From Streptomyces peucetius (GTDB lineage: Bacteria > Actinomycetota > Actinomycetes > Streptomycetales > Streptomycetaceae), in the NCBI RefSeq assembly GCF_025854275.1, contig NZ_CP107567.1:7192001-7256000 (forward strand): 64,000 bases of DNA, written 5' to 3'. Shown here piece by piece: positions 24,729 to 33,810 of the stretch. Below the pieces are notes generated by a model. It worked only from the letters and a program-made list of their open reading frames with translations, searched no databases and was not told the DNA's origin. The translations under genes and the position numbers were made by a program. Within the stretch, counting starts at the first letter, position 1, and every line of letters begins with the position of its first letter.

Positions 24729-25943
24729 GTGAGCACCGAAGCGTACGTGTACGACGCGATCCGCACCCCGCGCGGACGCGGCAAGGCGAACGGAGCCCTG
24801 CACGGCACCAAGCCCATCGACCTCGTCGTCGGACTGATCCACGAGATCCGGGCCCGCTTCCCGGACCTCGACGCGGCCGCGATCGACGACATCGTGCTCG
24901 GTGTCGTCGGCCCGGTCGGCGACCAGGGCTCCGACATCGCCCGGATCGCGGCCATCGCCGCCGGACTGCCCGACACCGTCGCCGGCGTACAGGAGAACCG
25001 CTTCTGTGCCTCGGGCCTGGAGGCGGTCAACCTGGCCGCCATGAAGATCCGTTCCGGCTGGGAGGACCTCGTCCTCGCCGGTGGCGTCGAGTCGATGTCC
25101 CGGGTGCCGATGGCCTCCGACGGCGGCGCCTGGTTCGCCGACCCGATGACCAACTTCGAGACGAACTTCGTCCCCCAGGGCATCGGGGCCGACCTGATCG
25201 CCACCCTCGGCGGCTGGTCGCGGCGCGACGTCGACGAGTACGCGGCGATGTCGCAGGAGCGGGCCGCCACGGCGTGGAAGGACGGCCGCTTCGAGCGCTC
25301 CGTCGTCCCCGTCCGCGACCGCAACGGCCTCGTCGTCCTCGACCACGACGAGCACATGCGGCCCGGCACCACCGCCGACTCCCTCGCCTCCCTCAAGCCC
25401 TCCTTCGCCGGCATCGGCGACCTCGGCGGCTTCGACGCCGTCGCCCTTCAGAAGTACCACTGGGTCGAGAAGATCGACCACGTCCACCACGCGGGCAACT
25501 CCTCCGGCATCGTCGACGGCGCCGCCCTCGTCGCCATCGGCTCCAAGGAGGCCGGTGAGCGGAACGGCCTGAGGCCGCGCGCCCGGATCGTGTCCGCCGC
25601 CGTCTCCGGCTCCGAGCCGACCATCATGCTCACCGGTCCCGCGCCCGCCACCCGCAAGGCGCTCGCCAAGGCCGGGCTGACCATCGACGACATCGACCTC
25701 GTCGAGATCAACGAGGCCTTCGCCGGCGTCGTCCTGCGCTTCGCCCAGGACATGGGCCTGTCCCTGGACAAGGTCAACGTCAACGGCGGCGCGATCGCCA
25801 TGGGCCACCCGCTGGGCGCGACCGGGGCGATGATCCTCGGCACCCTCATCGACGAACTGGAGCGCCAGGACAAGCGGTACGGCCTCGCCACCCTGTGCGT
25901 GGGCGGCGGCATGGGCATCGCCACCGTCGTCGAGCGTCTCTGA
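24729..25943 (+). CDS. fadA: Acetyl-CoA C-acyltransferase (thiolase)
   Basis: The 404-residue thiolase has the acylation cysteine in [18 protein letters not shown], the catalytic His in [15 protein letters not shown] and the second cysteine in [21 protein letters not shown] is also present. It cleaves 3-ketoacyl-CoA with CoA to give acetyl-CoA and shortened acyl-CoA. The start is GTG 24729, three bases after the dehydrogenase stop. It pairs with the FadB-like protein downstream, as fadA-fadB does in other actinomycetes. Confidence 0.9.
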   Translation: MSTEAYVYDAIRTPRGRGKANGALHGTKPIDLVVGLIHEIRARFPDLDAAAIDDIVLGVVGPVGDQGSDIARIAAIAAGLPDTVAGVQENRFCASGLEAVNLAAMKIRSGWEDLVLAGGVESMSRVPMASDGGAWFADPMTNFETNFVPQGIGADLIATLGGWSRRDVDEYAAMSQERAATAWKDGRFERSVVPVRDRNGLVVLDHDEHMRPGTTADSLASLKPSFAGIGDLGGFDAVALQKYHWVEKIDHVHHAGNSSGIVDGAALVAIGSKEAGERNGLRPRARIVSAAVSGSEPTIMLTGPAPATRKALAKAGLTIDDIDLVEINEAFAGVVLRFAQDMGLSLDKVNVNGGAIAMGHPLGATGAMILGTLIDELERQDKRYGLATLCVGGGMGIATVVERL

Positions 25944-25987
25944 CACCCGTCCTCTTCCGCCCTTCGCCTTACGGAGCAGCCACCACC

Positions 25988-28162
25988 ATGAGCGAGCCCA
26001 CCACCATCCGCTGGGAACAGGACGAGACCGGCGTCGTCACCCTCGTCCTCGACGACCCGAACCAGTCCGCCAACACCATGAACCAGGCCTTCAAGGCCTC
26101 GATCACCGCGATCGCCGACCGGGTGGAGGCCGAACAGGACTCCATCCGCGGCATCGTCTTCACCTCCGCCAAGAAGACCTTCTTCGCGGGCGGCGACCTC
26201 AAGGAGATGATCCAGGCAGGGCCCGACGACGCACAGTTCGTCTTCGAGGCGGGCATGGGCATCAAACGCGCCCTGCGCCGCATCGAGACCATCGGCAAGC
26301 CCGTCGTCGCCGCCATCAACGGCGCGGCCCTCGGCGGCGGTTACGAGATCGCCCTCGCCTGCCACCACCGCATCGCGCTCGACGCGCCCGGTTCCAAGAT
26401 CGGTCTGCCCGAGGTCACCCTCGGCCTGCTCCCGGCCGGCGGCGGCGTCACCCGCACCGTACGGCTCATGGGCATCGCCGACGCCCTGCTGAAGGTACTG
26501 CTCCAGGGCACCCAGTACAGCCCGGCGCGGGCGCTGGAGAACGGCCTGGTCCACGAAGTGGCCACCACCGAGAAGGAGATGCTCGCGAAGGCCCGTGCCT
26601 TCATCGACGCCAACCCCGCCTCGCAGCAGCCGTGGGACGTCAAGGGCTACAAGATCCCCGGCGGCACCCCGTCCAACCCGAAGTTCGCCGCCAACCTCCC
26701 CGCGTTCCCCGCGAACCTGCGCAAGCAGACCGCGGGCGCCCCCTACCCGGCGCCGCGCAACATCCTCGCGGCCGCCGTCGAGGGCTCCCAGGTCGACTTC
26801 GAGACCGCACAGGTCATCGAGGCCCGCTACTTCACCGAGCTGGTCACCGGCGCGATCGCCAAGAACATGATGCAGGCGTTCTTCTTCGACCTGCAGGCCG
26901 TCAACGCCGGCCGCAGCCGCCCGCAGGGCGTCGAGCCGCGTCCCGTGCGCAAGGTCGCCGTCCTCGGCGCCGGCATGATGGGCGCGGGCATCGCGTACTC
27001 CTGCGCCCGCGCCGGGATGGACGTCGTCCTCAAGGACGTCACCGCCGAGGCCGCCGCCAAGGGCAAGGGCTACTCGGAGAACCTGTGCGCCAAGGCCGTG
27101 TCCCGGGGACGCACCACCCAGGAGAAGGCCGACGCGCTGCTCGCCCGGATCACGCCGACCGCCGAAGCCGCCGATCTCGCGGGCTGTGACGCCGTGATCG
27201 AGGCCGTCTTCGAGGACACGGCGCTCAAGCACAAGGTCTTCCAGGAGATCCAGGACGTCGTCGAGCCCGACGCGCTGCTCTGCTCCAACACCTCCACCCT
27301 CCCCATCACCGTCCTCGCCGAAGGAGTCTCGCGGCCGGACGACTTCATCGGGCTGCACTTCTTCTCGCCCGTCGACAAGATGCCGCTGGTGGAGATCATC
27401 AAGGGCGAGCGCACCGGCGACGAAGCGCTGGCCCGCGCCTTCGACCTGGTCCGGCAGATCAACAAGACGCCGATCGTCGTCAACGACTCCCGCGGCTTCT
27501 TCACCTCCCGCGTCATCGGCCAGTTCATCAACGAGGGCGTCGCGATGGTCGGCGAGGGCGTCGACCCCGTCTCCGTCGAGCAGGCGGCCGCGCAGGCCGG
27601 CTACCCGGCGAAGGTGCTGTCCCTGATGGACGAGCTGACCCTCACCCTGCCGCGGAAGATCCGCAACGAGACGAAGCGGGCGGTCGAGGAGGCGGGCGGC
27701 ACGTGGGCCGGCCACCCCTCCGACACGGTGATCGACCGGATGGTCGACGAGTTCGGCCGCACCGGCCGCAGCGGCGGCGCGGGCTTCTACGACTACGACG
27801 AGGACGGCAGGCGCACCGGCCTGTGGCCGGGCCTGCGCGAGCACTTCACTCGCGAGGACGCCGACGTCCCCTTCGACGACATGAAGGAGCGGATGCTCTT
27901 CTCCGAGGCGCTGGACACCGTCCGCTGCCTCGAGGAGAACGTCCTCACCTCGGTCGCCGACGCGAACATCGGCTCCATCATGGGCATCGGCTTCCCGGCG
28001 TGGACGGGCGGGGCCCTGCAGTACATCAACGGCTACGAGGGCGGCCCGGCCGGCTTCCTGGCCCGCGCCCGTGAGCTGGCGGAGCGCTACGGCGAGCGCT
28101 TCCAGCCGCCCGCGCTGCTGGTGGAGAAGGCCGAGCGCGGCGAGGTGTTCACCGACGCGTGA
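25988..28162 (+). CDS. fadB: FadB-like enoyl-CoA hydratase/3-hydroxyacyl-CoA dehydrogenase
   Basis: The 724-residue bifunctional protein has an N-terminal crotonase domain (FFAGGDLKEM, ETIGKPVVAAINGAALGGGY, KIGLPEVTLGLLPAGGG with the catalytic Glu). An NAD-binding dehydrogenase domain follows from about residue 320 (KVAVLGAGMMGAGIAYSCAR, ASNTS-like LLCSNTSTLPIT, GLHFFSPVDKMPLVEII) with C-terminal helical repeats. It hydrates enoyl-CoA and oxidises the product for the thiolase encoded upstream. ATG 25988 lies 44 bp after the thiolase stop, so the genes are co-transcribed. A hairpin at 28181-28199 ends the operon. Confidence 0.92.
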   Translation: MSEPTTIRWEQDETGVVTLVLDDPNQSANTMNQAFKASITAIADRVEAEQDSIRGIVFTSAKKTFFAGGDLKEMIQAGPDDAQFVFEAGMGIKRALRRIETIGKPVVAAINGAALGGGYEIALACHHRIALDAPGSKIGLPEVTLGLLPAGGGVTRTVRLMGIADALLKVLLQGTQYSPARALENGLVHEVATTEKEMLAKARAFIDANPASQQPWDVKGYKIPGGTPSNPKFAANLPAFPANLRKQTAGAPYPAPRNILAAAVEGSQVDFETAQVIEARYFTELVTGAIAKNMMQAFFFDLQAVNAGRSRPQGVEPRPVRKVAVLGAGMMGAGIAYSCARAGMDVVLKDVTAEAAAKGKGYSENLCAKAVSRGRTTQEKADALLARITPTAEAADLAGCDAVIEAVFEDTALKHKVFQEIQDVVEPDALLCSNTSTLPITVLAEGVSRPDDFIGLHFFSPVDKMPLVEIIKGERTGDEALARAFDLVRQINKTPIVVNDSRGFFTSRVIGQFINEGVAMVGEGVDPVSVEQAAAQAGYPAKVLSLMDELTLTLPRKIRNETKRAVEEAGGTWAGHPSDTVIDRMVDEFGRTGRSGGAGFYDYDEDGRRTGLWPGLREHFTREDADVPFDDMKERMLFSEALDTVRCLEENVLTSVADANIGSIMGIGFPAWTGGALQYINGYEGGPAGFLARARELAERYGERFQPPALLVEKAERGEVFTDA

Positions 28163-28180
28163 CGGACGCCCGGGTGGCGG

Positions 28181-28199
28181 CTACCGGCCCCGCCGGTAG
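28181..28199. terminator. Shared terminator of fadB and the DUF2087 gene
   Basis: CTACCGG (28181-28187) and CCGGTAG (28193-28199) pair around CCCCG, extended by GGCGGC and GCCGCC outside. It lies within the last codons of the convergent DUF2087 gene. Confidence 0.5.
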
Positions 28200-28456
28200 C
28201 TGCCGCCGTCCTTCGTCCGGGTCAGCAGCCCGGCGACCACGAGATAGCGGCGCAGCGCCGCACAGTCGTCGTGCACGGCGAGCAGCGCGTTGTTGACCTC
28301 GCGCTCCGTGTAGTCGCGGCCCGGTTCGAAGAGCGTCTCGGCGAGGTGCGCGAGCAGCTGCTCGCGGCGGGCCGGTTTACGGGGGATCGCGGTCAGCCGC
28401 CCCTGGGAGAAGAGGGCGTGGACGCTGCGCGCGGAGCTCGTTCCTTGATCGGCCAT
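28181..28456 (-). CDS. DUF2087 domain protein
   Basis: The 91-residue protein reads VHALFSQGRLTAIPRKPARR, FEPGRDYTEREVNNALLAVH and ALRRYLVVAGLLTRTKDGG, the full DUF2087 pattern. It is a small winged-helix-like domain, often fused to or found near ArsR/MarR regulators, so a DNA-binding role is plausible but unproven. ATG 28456 is preferred over 28474, with GAGG upstream and a better family start. It sits between fadB and a MerR gene; the gap to the MerR gene upstream is 63 bp, so the two may be co-transcribed. Confidence 0.75.
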   Translation of the reverse strand: MADQGTSSARSVHALFSQGRLTAIPRKPARREQLLAHLAETLFEPGRDYTEREVNNALLAVHDDCAALRRYLVVAGLLTRTKDGGSYRRGR

Positions 28457-28519
28457 GCGGGGAGCCTCGCGCACCGGCCGGAGCCGGGCAACGCATTTAC
28501 GTCTCCGCCATGGCTCCCG

Positions 28520-29251
28520 CTAGGGCTCCTCGGTCGTGAACGCCGCCCGCAGCTCCTCCCGAAGCGACCGCTGGAACGCCGTCACCAGGGCCTGGATCAC
28601 CATCGGCTGCATATGGGCGGACAGCGACTTCATGGCCGCCACATGGTCGGAGTCCGCCTCACGCGCACGGTAGGGGCCCCAGACCTCCTCACGGAAGAGC
28701 CGGCTCAGGTCCTGGGCCGCGGCCCGCGCGTGCTCCAGCAGCACCGTACGGGAGGCGAGGATCGTCTCGTGCGCGATCGGCACGTCCAGCAGCTCCACGC
28801 CGAGCCGCAGCAGACCGCCGTCGAGCCGGTACGCGCCCGCCCCGGCCCGGTCCAGGACGCCCATTGCGGCCAGCCGGTCGACATCCTGCTCCGACAGCGC
28901 CCGGCCCGCCCTGCGCTCCAGCTCCTCCCGGCCGACCTCCTCCGCCGACTCCGGGGCCCACGAGGCCACCAGCGCACGGTGGATCGCGAGATCCTGCGCG
29001 CTCAGGTCGGTAGGCAGCTGCCCCAGATAGCGCTCGATCGCGGCGAGCGTCATCCCCTGGTGCTGGAGCTCCTCGATCAGCGCCAGCCGGGAGACGTGCT
29101 CACTGCCGTAGTGCCCGACCCGGCGGGGACCGATCACGGGCGGAGGCAGCAGACCGCGAGTGCTGTAGAACCGGATGGTGCGCACGGTGACCCCGGCGCG
29201 TGCGGCCAGTTCGTCGACGGTGAGCGTCGGCTCCTCGGTCCCGGTCGCCAT
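28520..29251 (-). CDS. MerR-family regulator, probable control of lipid degradation
   Basis: The 243-residue protein has a MerR winged helix (LTVDELAARAGVTVRTIRFY, RVGHYGSEHVSRLALIEELQ), a helical linker, and a C-terminal region of about 140 residues without the metal-binding cysteines of classical MerR. AGAAGGAGGGTC lies just before ATG 29251. Its upstream DNA carries CAACAG and CTGTTG-type half-sites near 29272-29290, a likely autoregulatory site. Proximity to the fad operon suggests it senses an acyl-CoA, but this is inference. Confidence 0.8.
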   Translation of the reverse strand: MATGTEEPTLTVDELAARAGVTVRTIRFYSTRGLLPPPVIGPRRVGHYGSEHVSRLALIEELQHQGMTLAAIERYLGQLPTDLSAQDLAIHRALVASWAPESAEEVGREELERRAGRALSEQDVDRLAAMGVLDRAGAGAYRLDGGLLRLGVELLDVPIAHETILASRTVLLEHARAAAQDLSRLFREEVWGPYRAREADSDHVAAMKSLSAHMQPMVIQALVTAFQRSLREELRAAFTTEEP

Positions 29252-29354
29252 GACCCTCCTTCTGCTGTTCGGTTCAACAGTATTGCTGTCTCACCAGTCT
29301 TGTGAAAGATGCCGGCGGGGCCGACCGCAGCGCCTGGTGATCAGGCGGAGCCGG

Positions 29355-30731
29355 TCAGTACGGGCGGCGGCTTCGGAGCTCCTGACGAAACTCGACGATG
29401 TCGGCGATCTGACTCTTGATGAACTCGCTGGTGGAGCCGGGATCGGGGAAGGGGGCGTCCCTGCGGTCGGTCACCCGCCCGGAGAAGGGGGAAACGCAGG
29501 CAGCGGGTCTCGTCACCGTCGGTGGCAGGGTCTCGGCGTTGTGGAGAACAAGCATGTCGGCGACAAAGCAGGTGACGGCTCCTTCGGCATCGCGACCGAT
29601 CCACACGGGGTAGCTCCCGTCCCCGTAGCCGCTCAGATACGCGATCAGGTTGATGCCGCTCGCGGGATCGGACACAGTGCATGAGTCCCTGTCGGCCTCC
29701 CACTCCGTCAGCTGCTGTTCAAAGATCTTCGGGAGCGTGTCCCGGCCTGAGGCGTCGAGGAAACAGGCCGTGCCTGAATCGACCCCGAACCCGTAGAACT
29801 CCCCGGAGCCCAGGAGGCGGGCGTCCTCTCCCGGCCGTAGCGCGAGCTCCCAGCGGGCGGCCGGCTTGTCGAGGATCCGCAACATCGCGGCGGGAGTCTC
29901 CCCCCAGCCGTCCCCCTCCCAGCGCATGGTGGAGATCAGAACGGGGTAGTCACCGGGCGGCACGGTGACGGTGAACGGCAGAGCGTCGTCGATGGTGCAG
30001 GGATCACCTGCGATCACGGAGCCGGTGGGAAGACTGAGCAGTCCCGCCCCCGCGGGCTCTGCGATCACTGCAGTGCGCTCCTGGTCGAAAGCCAGACGTG
30101 TTCCGGGGGTGAAGAGTGCTTCGAGGTGCCGCGGCTGCAATGGCATGGGAGCAGACCACGAAGCTGCCCCAGGGGAGACCGGCGCTTCCGCGCGGGGTGG
30201 TGTCTGAACCAAGGTGATCGGGCCGGCCAGCCCGAGCATTCGGGCGTCGACGTAGCCCGTCCACGCACCGAACTCGGCCTTGGCCACTGTGCGGTGCTCA
30301 GCGGGGACCTCTGCGCCGACCTGCAGCGATCCACCGGCGTCCAATATCCGGCATGCCCGCCCGTCCGGGTTGATCGTCAGGGTGAACCGCCAAGCACTTT
30401 CAGGAGAATCGGTCCCGGTCCCGGATGCGGGGCGCCGCTGCTCGTATCTCCGCAGGTGCAGTCGGCCCGCCTCCAGTTGTCGGTACTCGTACTCCTGAGT
30501 TCGCCGCGCCTGGCCGTCGAAGAGGAAGAGCCCGAGGTACCCGTGCCGCCAGTCCACCTGGAACAAGGCCTTCGCCTGCCCTTGGAAGGAGAGCAACACG
30601 GCGTACGGCTCACCCGATTCATCCCGGCGGCGGGTTTCACTCTCCGGCATGCGGGTGCCCGCCGCGCGCGCTGCGGGATCCCAGCCCTCGCAGTACGTCA
30701 CTTCCACCGTGCAGACGCTCTCAACCGCCAT
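29355..30731 (-). CDS. DUF4241 domain protein
   Basis: The 458-residue protein lacks a signal peptide and membrane segments. The C-terminal half has the DUF4241 pattern: TGSVIAGDPCTIDDALPFTV, PPGDYPVLISTMRWEG, FYGFGVDSGTACFLDASG, VSDPASGINLIAYLSGYGDG, SYPVWIGRDAEGAVTCFVAD. The N-terminal 200 residues (VEVTYCEGWDPAARAAG, YAVLLSFQGQAKALFQVDW) look like a separate beta-rich domain that I do not recognise. DUF4241 proteins are uncharacterised; some occur among immunity-type genes. ATG 30731 has AGGAG upstream. The gene is divergent from the macrodomain gene, 149 bp away. Confidence 0.7.
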   Translation of the reverse strand: MAVESVCTVEVTYCEGWDPAARAAGTRMPESETRRRDESGEPYAVLLSFQGQAKALFQVDWRHGYLGLFLFDGQARRTQEYEYRQLEAGRLHLRRYEQRRPASGTGTDSPESAWRFTLTINPDGRACRILDAGGSLQVGAEVPAEHRTVAKAEFGAWTGYVDARMLGLAGPITLVQTPPRAEAPVSPGAASWSAPMPLQPRHLEALFTPGTRLAFDQERTAVIAEPAGAGLLSLPTGSVIAGDPCTIDDALPFTVTVPPGDYPVLISTMRWEGDGWGETPAAMLRILDKPAARWELALRPGEDARLLGSGEFYGFGVDSGTACFLDASGRDTLPKIFEQQLTEWEADRDSCTVSDPASGINLIAYLSGYGDGSYPVWIGRDAEGAVTCFVADMLVLHNAETLPPTVTRPAACVSPFSGRVTDRRDAPFPDPGSTSEFIKSQIADIVEFRQELRSRRPY

Positions 30732-30880
30732 GCCCACTCCTGTTCGAACCTTGTGTGATCCCGGTCGCGTCACGTAGCGACCGGCACCGACAGCCAGCGG
30801 CGCGGGATGTCGCACGGCACCGGCAGCCCAGCAGGCACTTGGCGCGGTCCGATGTCAGTGGCGGACCGTACGGTTGTGCC

Positions 30881-31360
30881 ATGTCCGAGATCAGGTATGT
30901 CCGGGGGGACGCCACCGCGCCGCAGGGCAGAGGCGTCAAGCTGATCGTGCATGTGTGCAACGACCTCGGCGGCTGGGGAAAGGGCTTCGTGCTCGCCCTG
31001 TCCCGCCGCTGGCCCGAGCCGGAGGCGGCCTACCGCCGCTGGCACCGCGAGCGCGCGGGCAATGACTTCGGGCTGGGGGCTGCCCAGTTCGTGCAGGTGG
31101 GCCCGTATCTGTGGGTGGCCAACATCGTGGGCCAGCGGGGCACACGCACCGGCAGCAAAGGCGTGCCCGTGCGGTACGAGGCGATCGACAGGGCTCTCGT
31201 CGCGGTGGGGGACAAGGCCCTGGAGCTCGGGGCGTCCGTCCATATGCCGCGCATCGGCTGCGGCCTCGCGGGCGGCAAGTGGTCGAGGGTCGAACCGCTG
31301 ATAGCCGGCCGGCTGACGGCCCGAGGGATCGAGGTCACGGTCTACGACCACGGCGACTGA
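30881..31360 (+). CDS. ALC1/TARG1-like macrodomain protein
   Basis: The 159-residue protein is a single macrodomain: YVRGDATAPQG, IVHVCNDLGGWGKGFVLALS, LWVANIVGQRG, ALVAVGDKALELGASVHMPR and IGCGLAGGKW. The NDLGGWGKGF loop and the GCGLAGGKW loop are typical of the ALC1/TARG1 class, which binds ADP-ribose and removes O-acetyl-ADP-ribose or ADP-ribose from Glu/Asp. The TARG1 catalytic Lys is not at the usual place; GKGF may supply a lysine. ATG 30881 follows no strong ribosome site. No ADP-ribosyltransferase gene is adjacent. Confidence 0.85.
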   Translation: MSEIRYVRGDATAPQGRGVKLIVHVCNDLGGWGKGFVLALSRRWPEPEAAYRRWHRERAGNDFGLGAAQFVQVGPYLWVANIVGQRGTRTGSKGVPVRYEAIDRALVAVGDKALELGASVHMPRIGCGLAGGKWSRVEPLIAGRLTARGIEVTVYDHGD

Positions 31361-31478
31361 GCTGCGCACTGCGGCACGCCGGGACGGCGGCATGCTGAGG
31401 TGCCCAGGCCCGCTACGGCGCACGCCGAGGGCGTGCCCGCTGCCGCGGGCACGCCCTGTCGCGCGCGGGACCTCGGGG

Positions 31479-32558
31479 TCAGTAGACGGCGACCCCGTAG
31501 GCGCTGAGTGCCTCCTGGACCGGCTGGTGGAGGGCCGAGCCGCTGCTGCCCGTGCATCCGGCGCTGCCCGAGTGGATGCCGAGCGCCGTGGAGCCGGCGA
31601 AGTGGGCGCCGCCGCTGTCGCCGCCGGCGGAGCATGCGGTGGTGCGGACCAGGTTGTAGACCGGGCCGTCGCCGTAGTTCACGGTGACGTTCACCGCCGT
31701 CACCGTGCCGCTGGTGAGCTTGGTGGTGGAGCCGCTCTTGCGGATGGACTGGCCGACGATCGCGTCCGCCGAGGCGGTGATGTCCTGGTGGTTGCCGTTG
31801 TAGAGGTTGACGTCGCCCGCCGGCTGCGAGCCGTCGGTGTAGCGGACGATGCCGTAGTCGTTGGTCGGGAAGCTGGTGCCCTCGCGGGTGCCGATCGCGG
31901 GTCCTCCGGAGGTGGCGGACCAACTGCTCGCGGAGTTGGTGCAGTGCCCGGCGGTGAGGAAGTAGCGGGTGGTTCCGTGGGAGACGTTGAAGGCCGCCGA
32001 GCACCGGTAGCCGCCGCCGTGGATCGCGTCGCCGCCCGCCACCTCCTTCTTGAACGCGCCGGGGACGCGCTTGATGCTGACGGCGTCGCCGAGCCGTGCG
32101 GCGACGCTCAGCAGCTTCGCCATCGAGGCAGCGGAGACGGTGCTGTCGGCCTCGACGACGACCTTGTTGGCCGACGGGTCGATGCCCCATGACGTGCCGG
32201 TGATCTTCGCCTTGGACTCCAGGGTGTCCATGGCGGCCGTCAGCTGCGCCATGCTGCGTTCGACGAGTTCGGCGCGAGCACCGGTGGCCCGCACCTCCGT
32301 CGAGGCCTCGGCGTCGGTGACGGTGACGACGAGTTCGCCGCTCTCCGCGTCGAGGTACGAGCCGGCGGTGCGGTCGCCGAGGTCCCGTTCGAGCGAGGTG
32401 TGCAGCGCGTACTGGGCGGGCGACGCGGCCACGCCCGGGCTCGGGTTTCCGCCGGCGCCGGTGGCATCGGCCGCACCGGCCGTTCCGGAGCCGAGTCCGA
32501 CGGTGGTCAGGGCCAGCAGGGCGGGAAGGCAGATGCGCGCGCGAGGCGTGCGTCTCAT
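31479..32558 (-). CDS. Secreted streptogrisin-type serine protease (S1E)
   Basis: The 359-residue preproprotein has a signal peptide (RICLPALLALTTVGLGSGTA-GA), an alpha-lytic-type propeptide (residues about 50-170: YALHTSLERDLGDRTAGSYL, ELVVTVTDAEA) and a catalytic domain. The triad is visible: His in FLTAGHCTNS, Asp in TNDYGIVRY and Ser in CSAGGDSGGAHF. The processing point is probably before AIHGGGYRCSAAFN. It resembles S. griseus proteases A/B. ATG 32558 follows AAGGAG. The propeptide folds the protease and inhibits it until cleaved. Confidence 0.92.
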   Translation of the reverse strand: MRRTPRARICLPALLALTTVGLGSGTAGAADATGAGGNPSPGVAASPAQYALHTSLERDLGDRTAGSYLDAESGELVVTVTDAEASTEVRATGARAELVERSMAQLTAAMDTLESKAKITGTSWGIDPSANKVVVEADSTVSAASMAKLLSVAARLGDAVSIKRVPGAFKKEVAGGDAIHGGGYRCSAAFNVSHGTTRYFLTAGHCTNSASSWSATSGGPAIGTREGTSFPTNDYGIVRYTDGSQPAGDVNLYNGNHQDITASADAIVGQSIRKSGSTTKLTSGTVTAVNVTVNYGDGPVYNLVRTTACSAGGDSGGAHFAGSTALGIHSGSAGCTGSSGSALHQPVQEALSAYGVAVY

Positions 32559-32690
32559 GGGGGGCTTCTCCTTCGTACGAGTCCGTGTGGGGGATTGCCT
32601 GACGGCAATGTGGACTGGACCAGTCCGGAGTGCGGACTCAATGTGGCATGGCCCTGACATGGACACAAGGTCACCGTCGGTGGCTTGCGC

Positions 32691-33692
32691 CTACTGGCCG
32701 GAGGCAATCACCGGATAGTGGTCGGACAGATTCGTGTACGTATAGGTGGTGCCCCAACTCGATACCGACCAGGGCGCACTCCGTTCCTTGATCACCTCAT
32801 TGGTCCAGCCGGACGGCTTCACGTGCCCCGCCCGGTGCAGGACGAAGTCGAGGTCCTCGCGCGGGTCGTCCGGGTAGCGCTCGGCGGCGATCGAGTTCTC
32901 CTGTGTGTCGAACGAGTACGGGTGACCGGTGCGTGTGTCCGCCCCCACCAGACCGCCGTCGGCCAGCATCGAGGCGTACTCGGGGGAGCGCGAGTCCACG
33001 TTGAGGTCGCCGGCGACGACGACCTGTTCGGACGCCGGGATGTTCTTGCCGTCCAGGAAGGCGTCCATCGCACGGAACTGACGGCTGCGCATCTCGGCCG
33101 CCTCACCCGGGTCGCAGCCCGGATCCGTGGACTGCGCGTGGGTGCCCACAACGTGCACCCGGGTGCCGTTCACGTCGAGGACCGCGTAGACGAATCCCTT
33201 GTTCGACCACCAGTCCGCGCCGCACGCGTCCTTGTAGACGTACTGCTCCTTGCGGACGATCGGCCATTTGCTGAGGACGGCGACCCCGCCGTCCTCCGGG
33301 GTGGTCGACGAGTACGAGCCGCCGGTCGCGTCCCAGCCGTCCCTGCTCCGGCCCACCACCGGCGTCCGGTGCGGATACTGGCCGGCGGCGCCCTGCATCA
33401 GGGCGTCCGACGAGGAGTTGTCGAAGGCCTCCTGGAGCACGACGACGTCGTTGCCCTGGAAGAACGGCGCCGCGGGTATGGCCGCGGCCCGGTGGTCCTG
33501 GCCCCAGTTGGGGTAGAGGGACTTGCTGAAAAGGAACGCGTTGTAGGTGAGGACCTTCAGGTCCGGCGTTCCGGCGGCCGATGCCGCGGCCGCCGACGGC
33601 GCCGCGCCCACCAGGGCGGAGGCGGCGAGCACGGTGGACAGGGCTGCGGACACGGCCGCGCCGGAGGCACGGCGGAGCTCGGACTGCGGCAC
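32691..33692 (-). CDS. Secreted sphingomyelinase-like phosphodiesterase
   Basis: The 333-residue protein has a signal peptide (GAAVSAALSTVLAASALVGA, cleavage near AAA-ASA) and an endonuclease/exonuclease/phosphatase fold: LKVLTYNAFLFS, VVVLQEAFDN (metal-binding Glu), VVGTHAQS, VVVAGDLNVDS (catalytic Asp/Asn) and the terminal TNLSDHYPVIASGQ (catalytic His). The order fits bacterial neutral sphingomyelinases, which split sphingomyelin into ceramide and phosphocholine. GTG 33692 with GGGAG upstream is chosen; 33746 would add a non-conserved tail. It lies next to a secreted protease; together with the phospholipase A2 the window is rich in membrane-attacking enzymes. Confidence 0.85.
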   Translation of the reverse strand: MPQSELRRASGAAVSAALSTVLAASALVGAAPSAAAASAAGTPDLKVLTYNAFLFSKSLYPNWGQDHRAAAIPAAPFFQGNDVVVLQEAFDNSSSDALMQGAAGQYPHRTPVVGRSRDGWDATGGSYSSTTPEDGGVAVLSKWPIVRKEQYVYKDACGADWWSNKGFVYAVLDVNGTRVHVVGTHAQSTDPGCDPGEAAEMRSRQFRAMDAFLDGKNIPASEQVVVAGDLNVDSRSPEYASMLADGGLVGADTRTGHPYSFDTQENSIAAERYPDDPREDLDFVLHRAGHVKPSGWTNEVIKERSAPWSVSSWGTTYTYTNLSDHYPVIASGQ

Positions 33693-33810
33693 TGGATCTC
33701 CCGTTCGTGGTGGGGGTTCCCGTCGGCCTGTGGACCGGCGCCGCACATCAAAGCAGCAGTAGTTACCTTTCGTAATAGGCGGGTGCCGCTTCCCTTACGC
33801 CGTCCCACGA

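Noticed and set aside
23190..25946. 918-codon minus-strand open frame across the beta-oxidation genes
   Set aside because: It is antisense to acyl-CoA dehydrogenase and thiolase genes with clear catalytic motifs. Such long frames arise from third-position GC bias, and its translation is low-complexity Gly/Val/Asp without domains.
29355..31360. DarTG-like toxin-antitoxin system
   Set aside because: The macrodomain is of the ALC1/TARG1 type and stands alone, and the divergent protein shows no ADP-ribosyltransferase motif. Only a loose association is kept as a finding.
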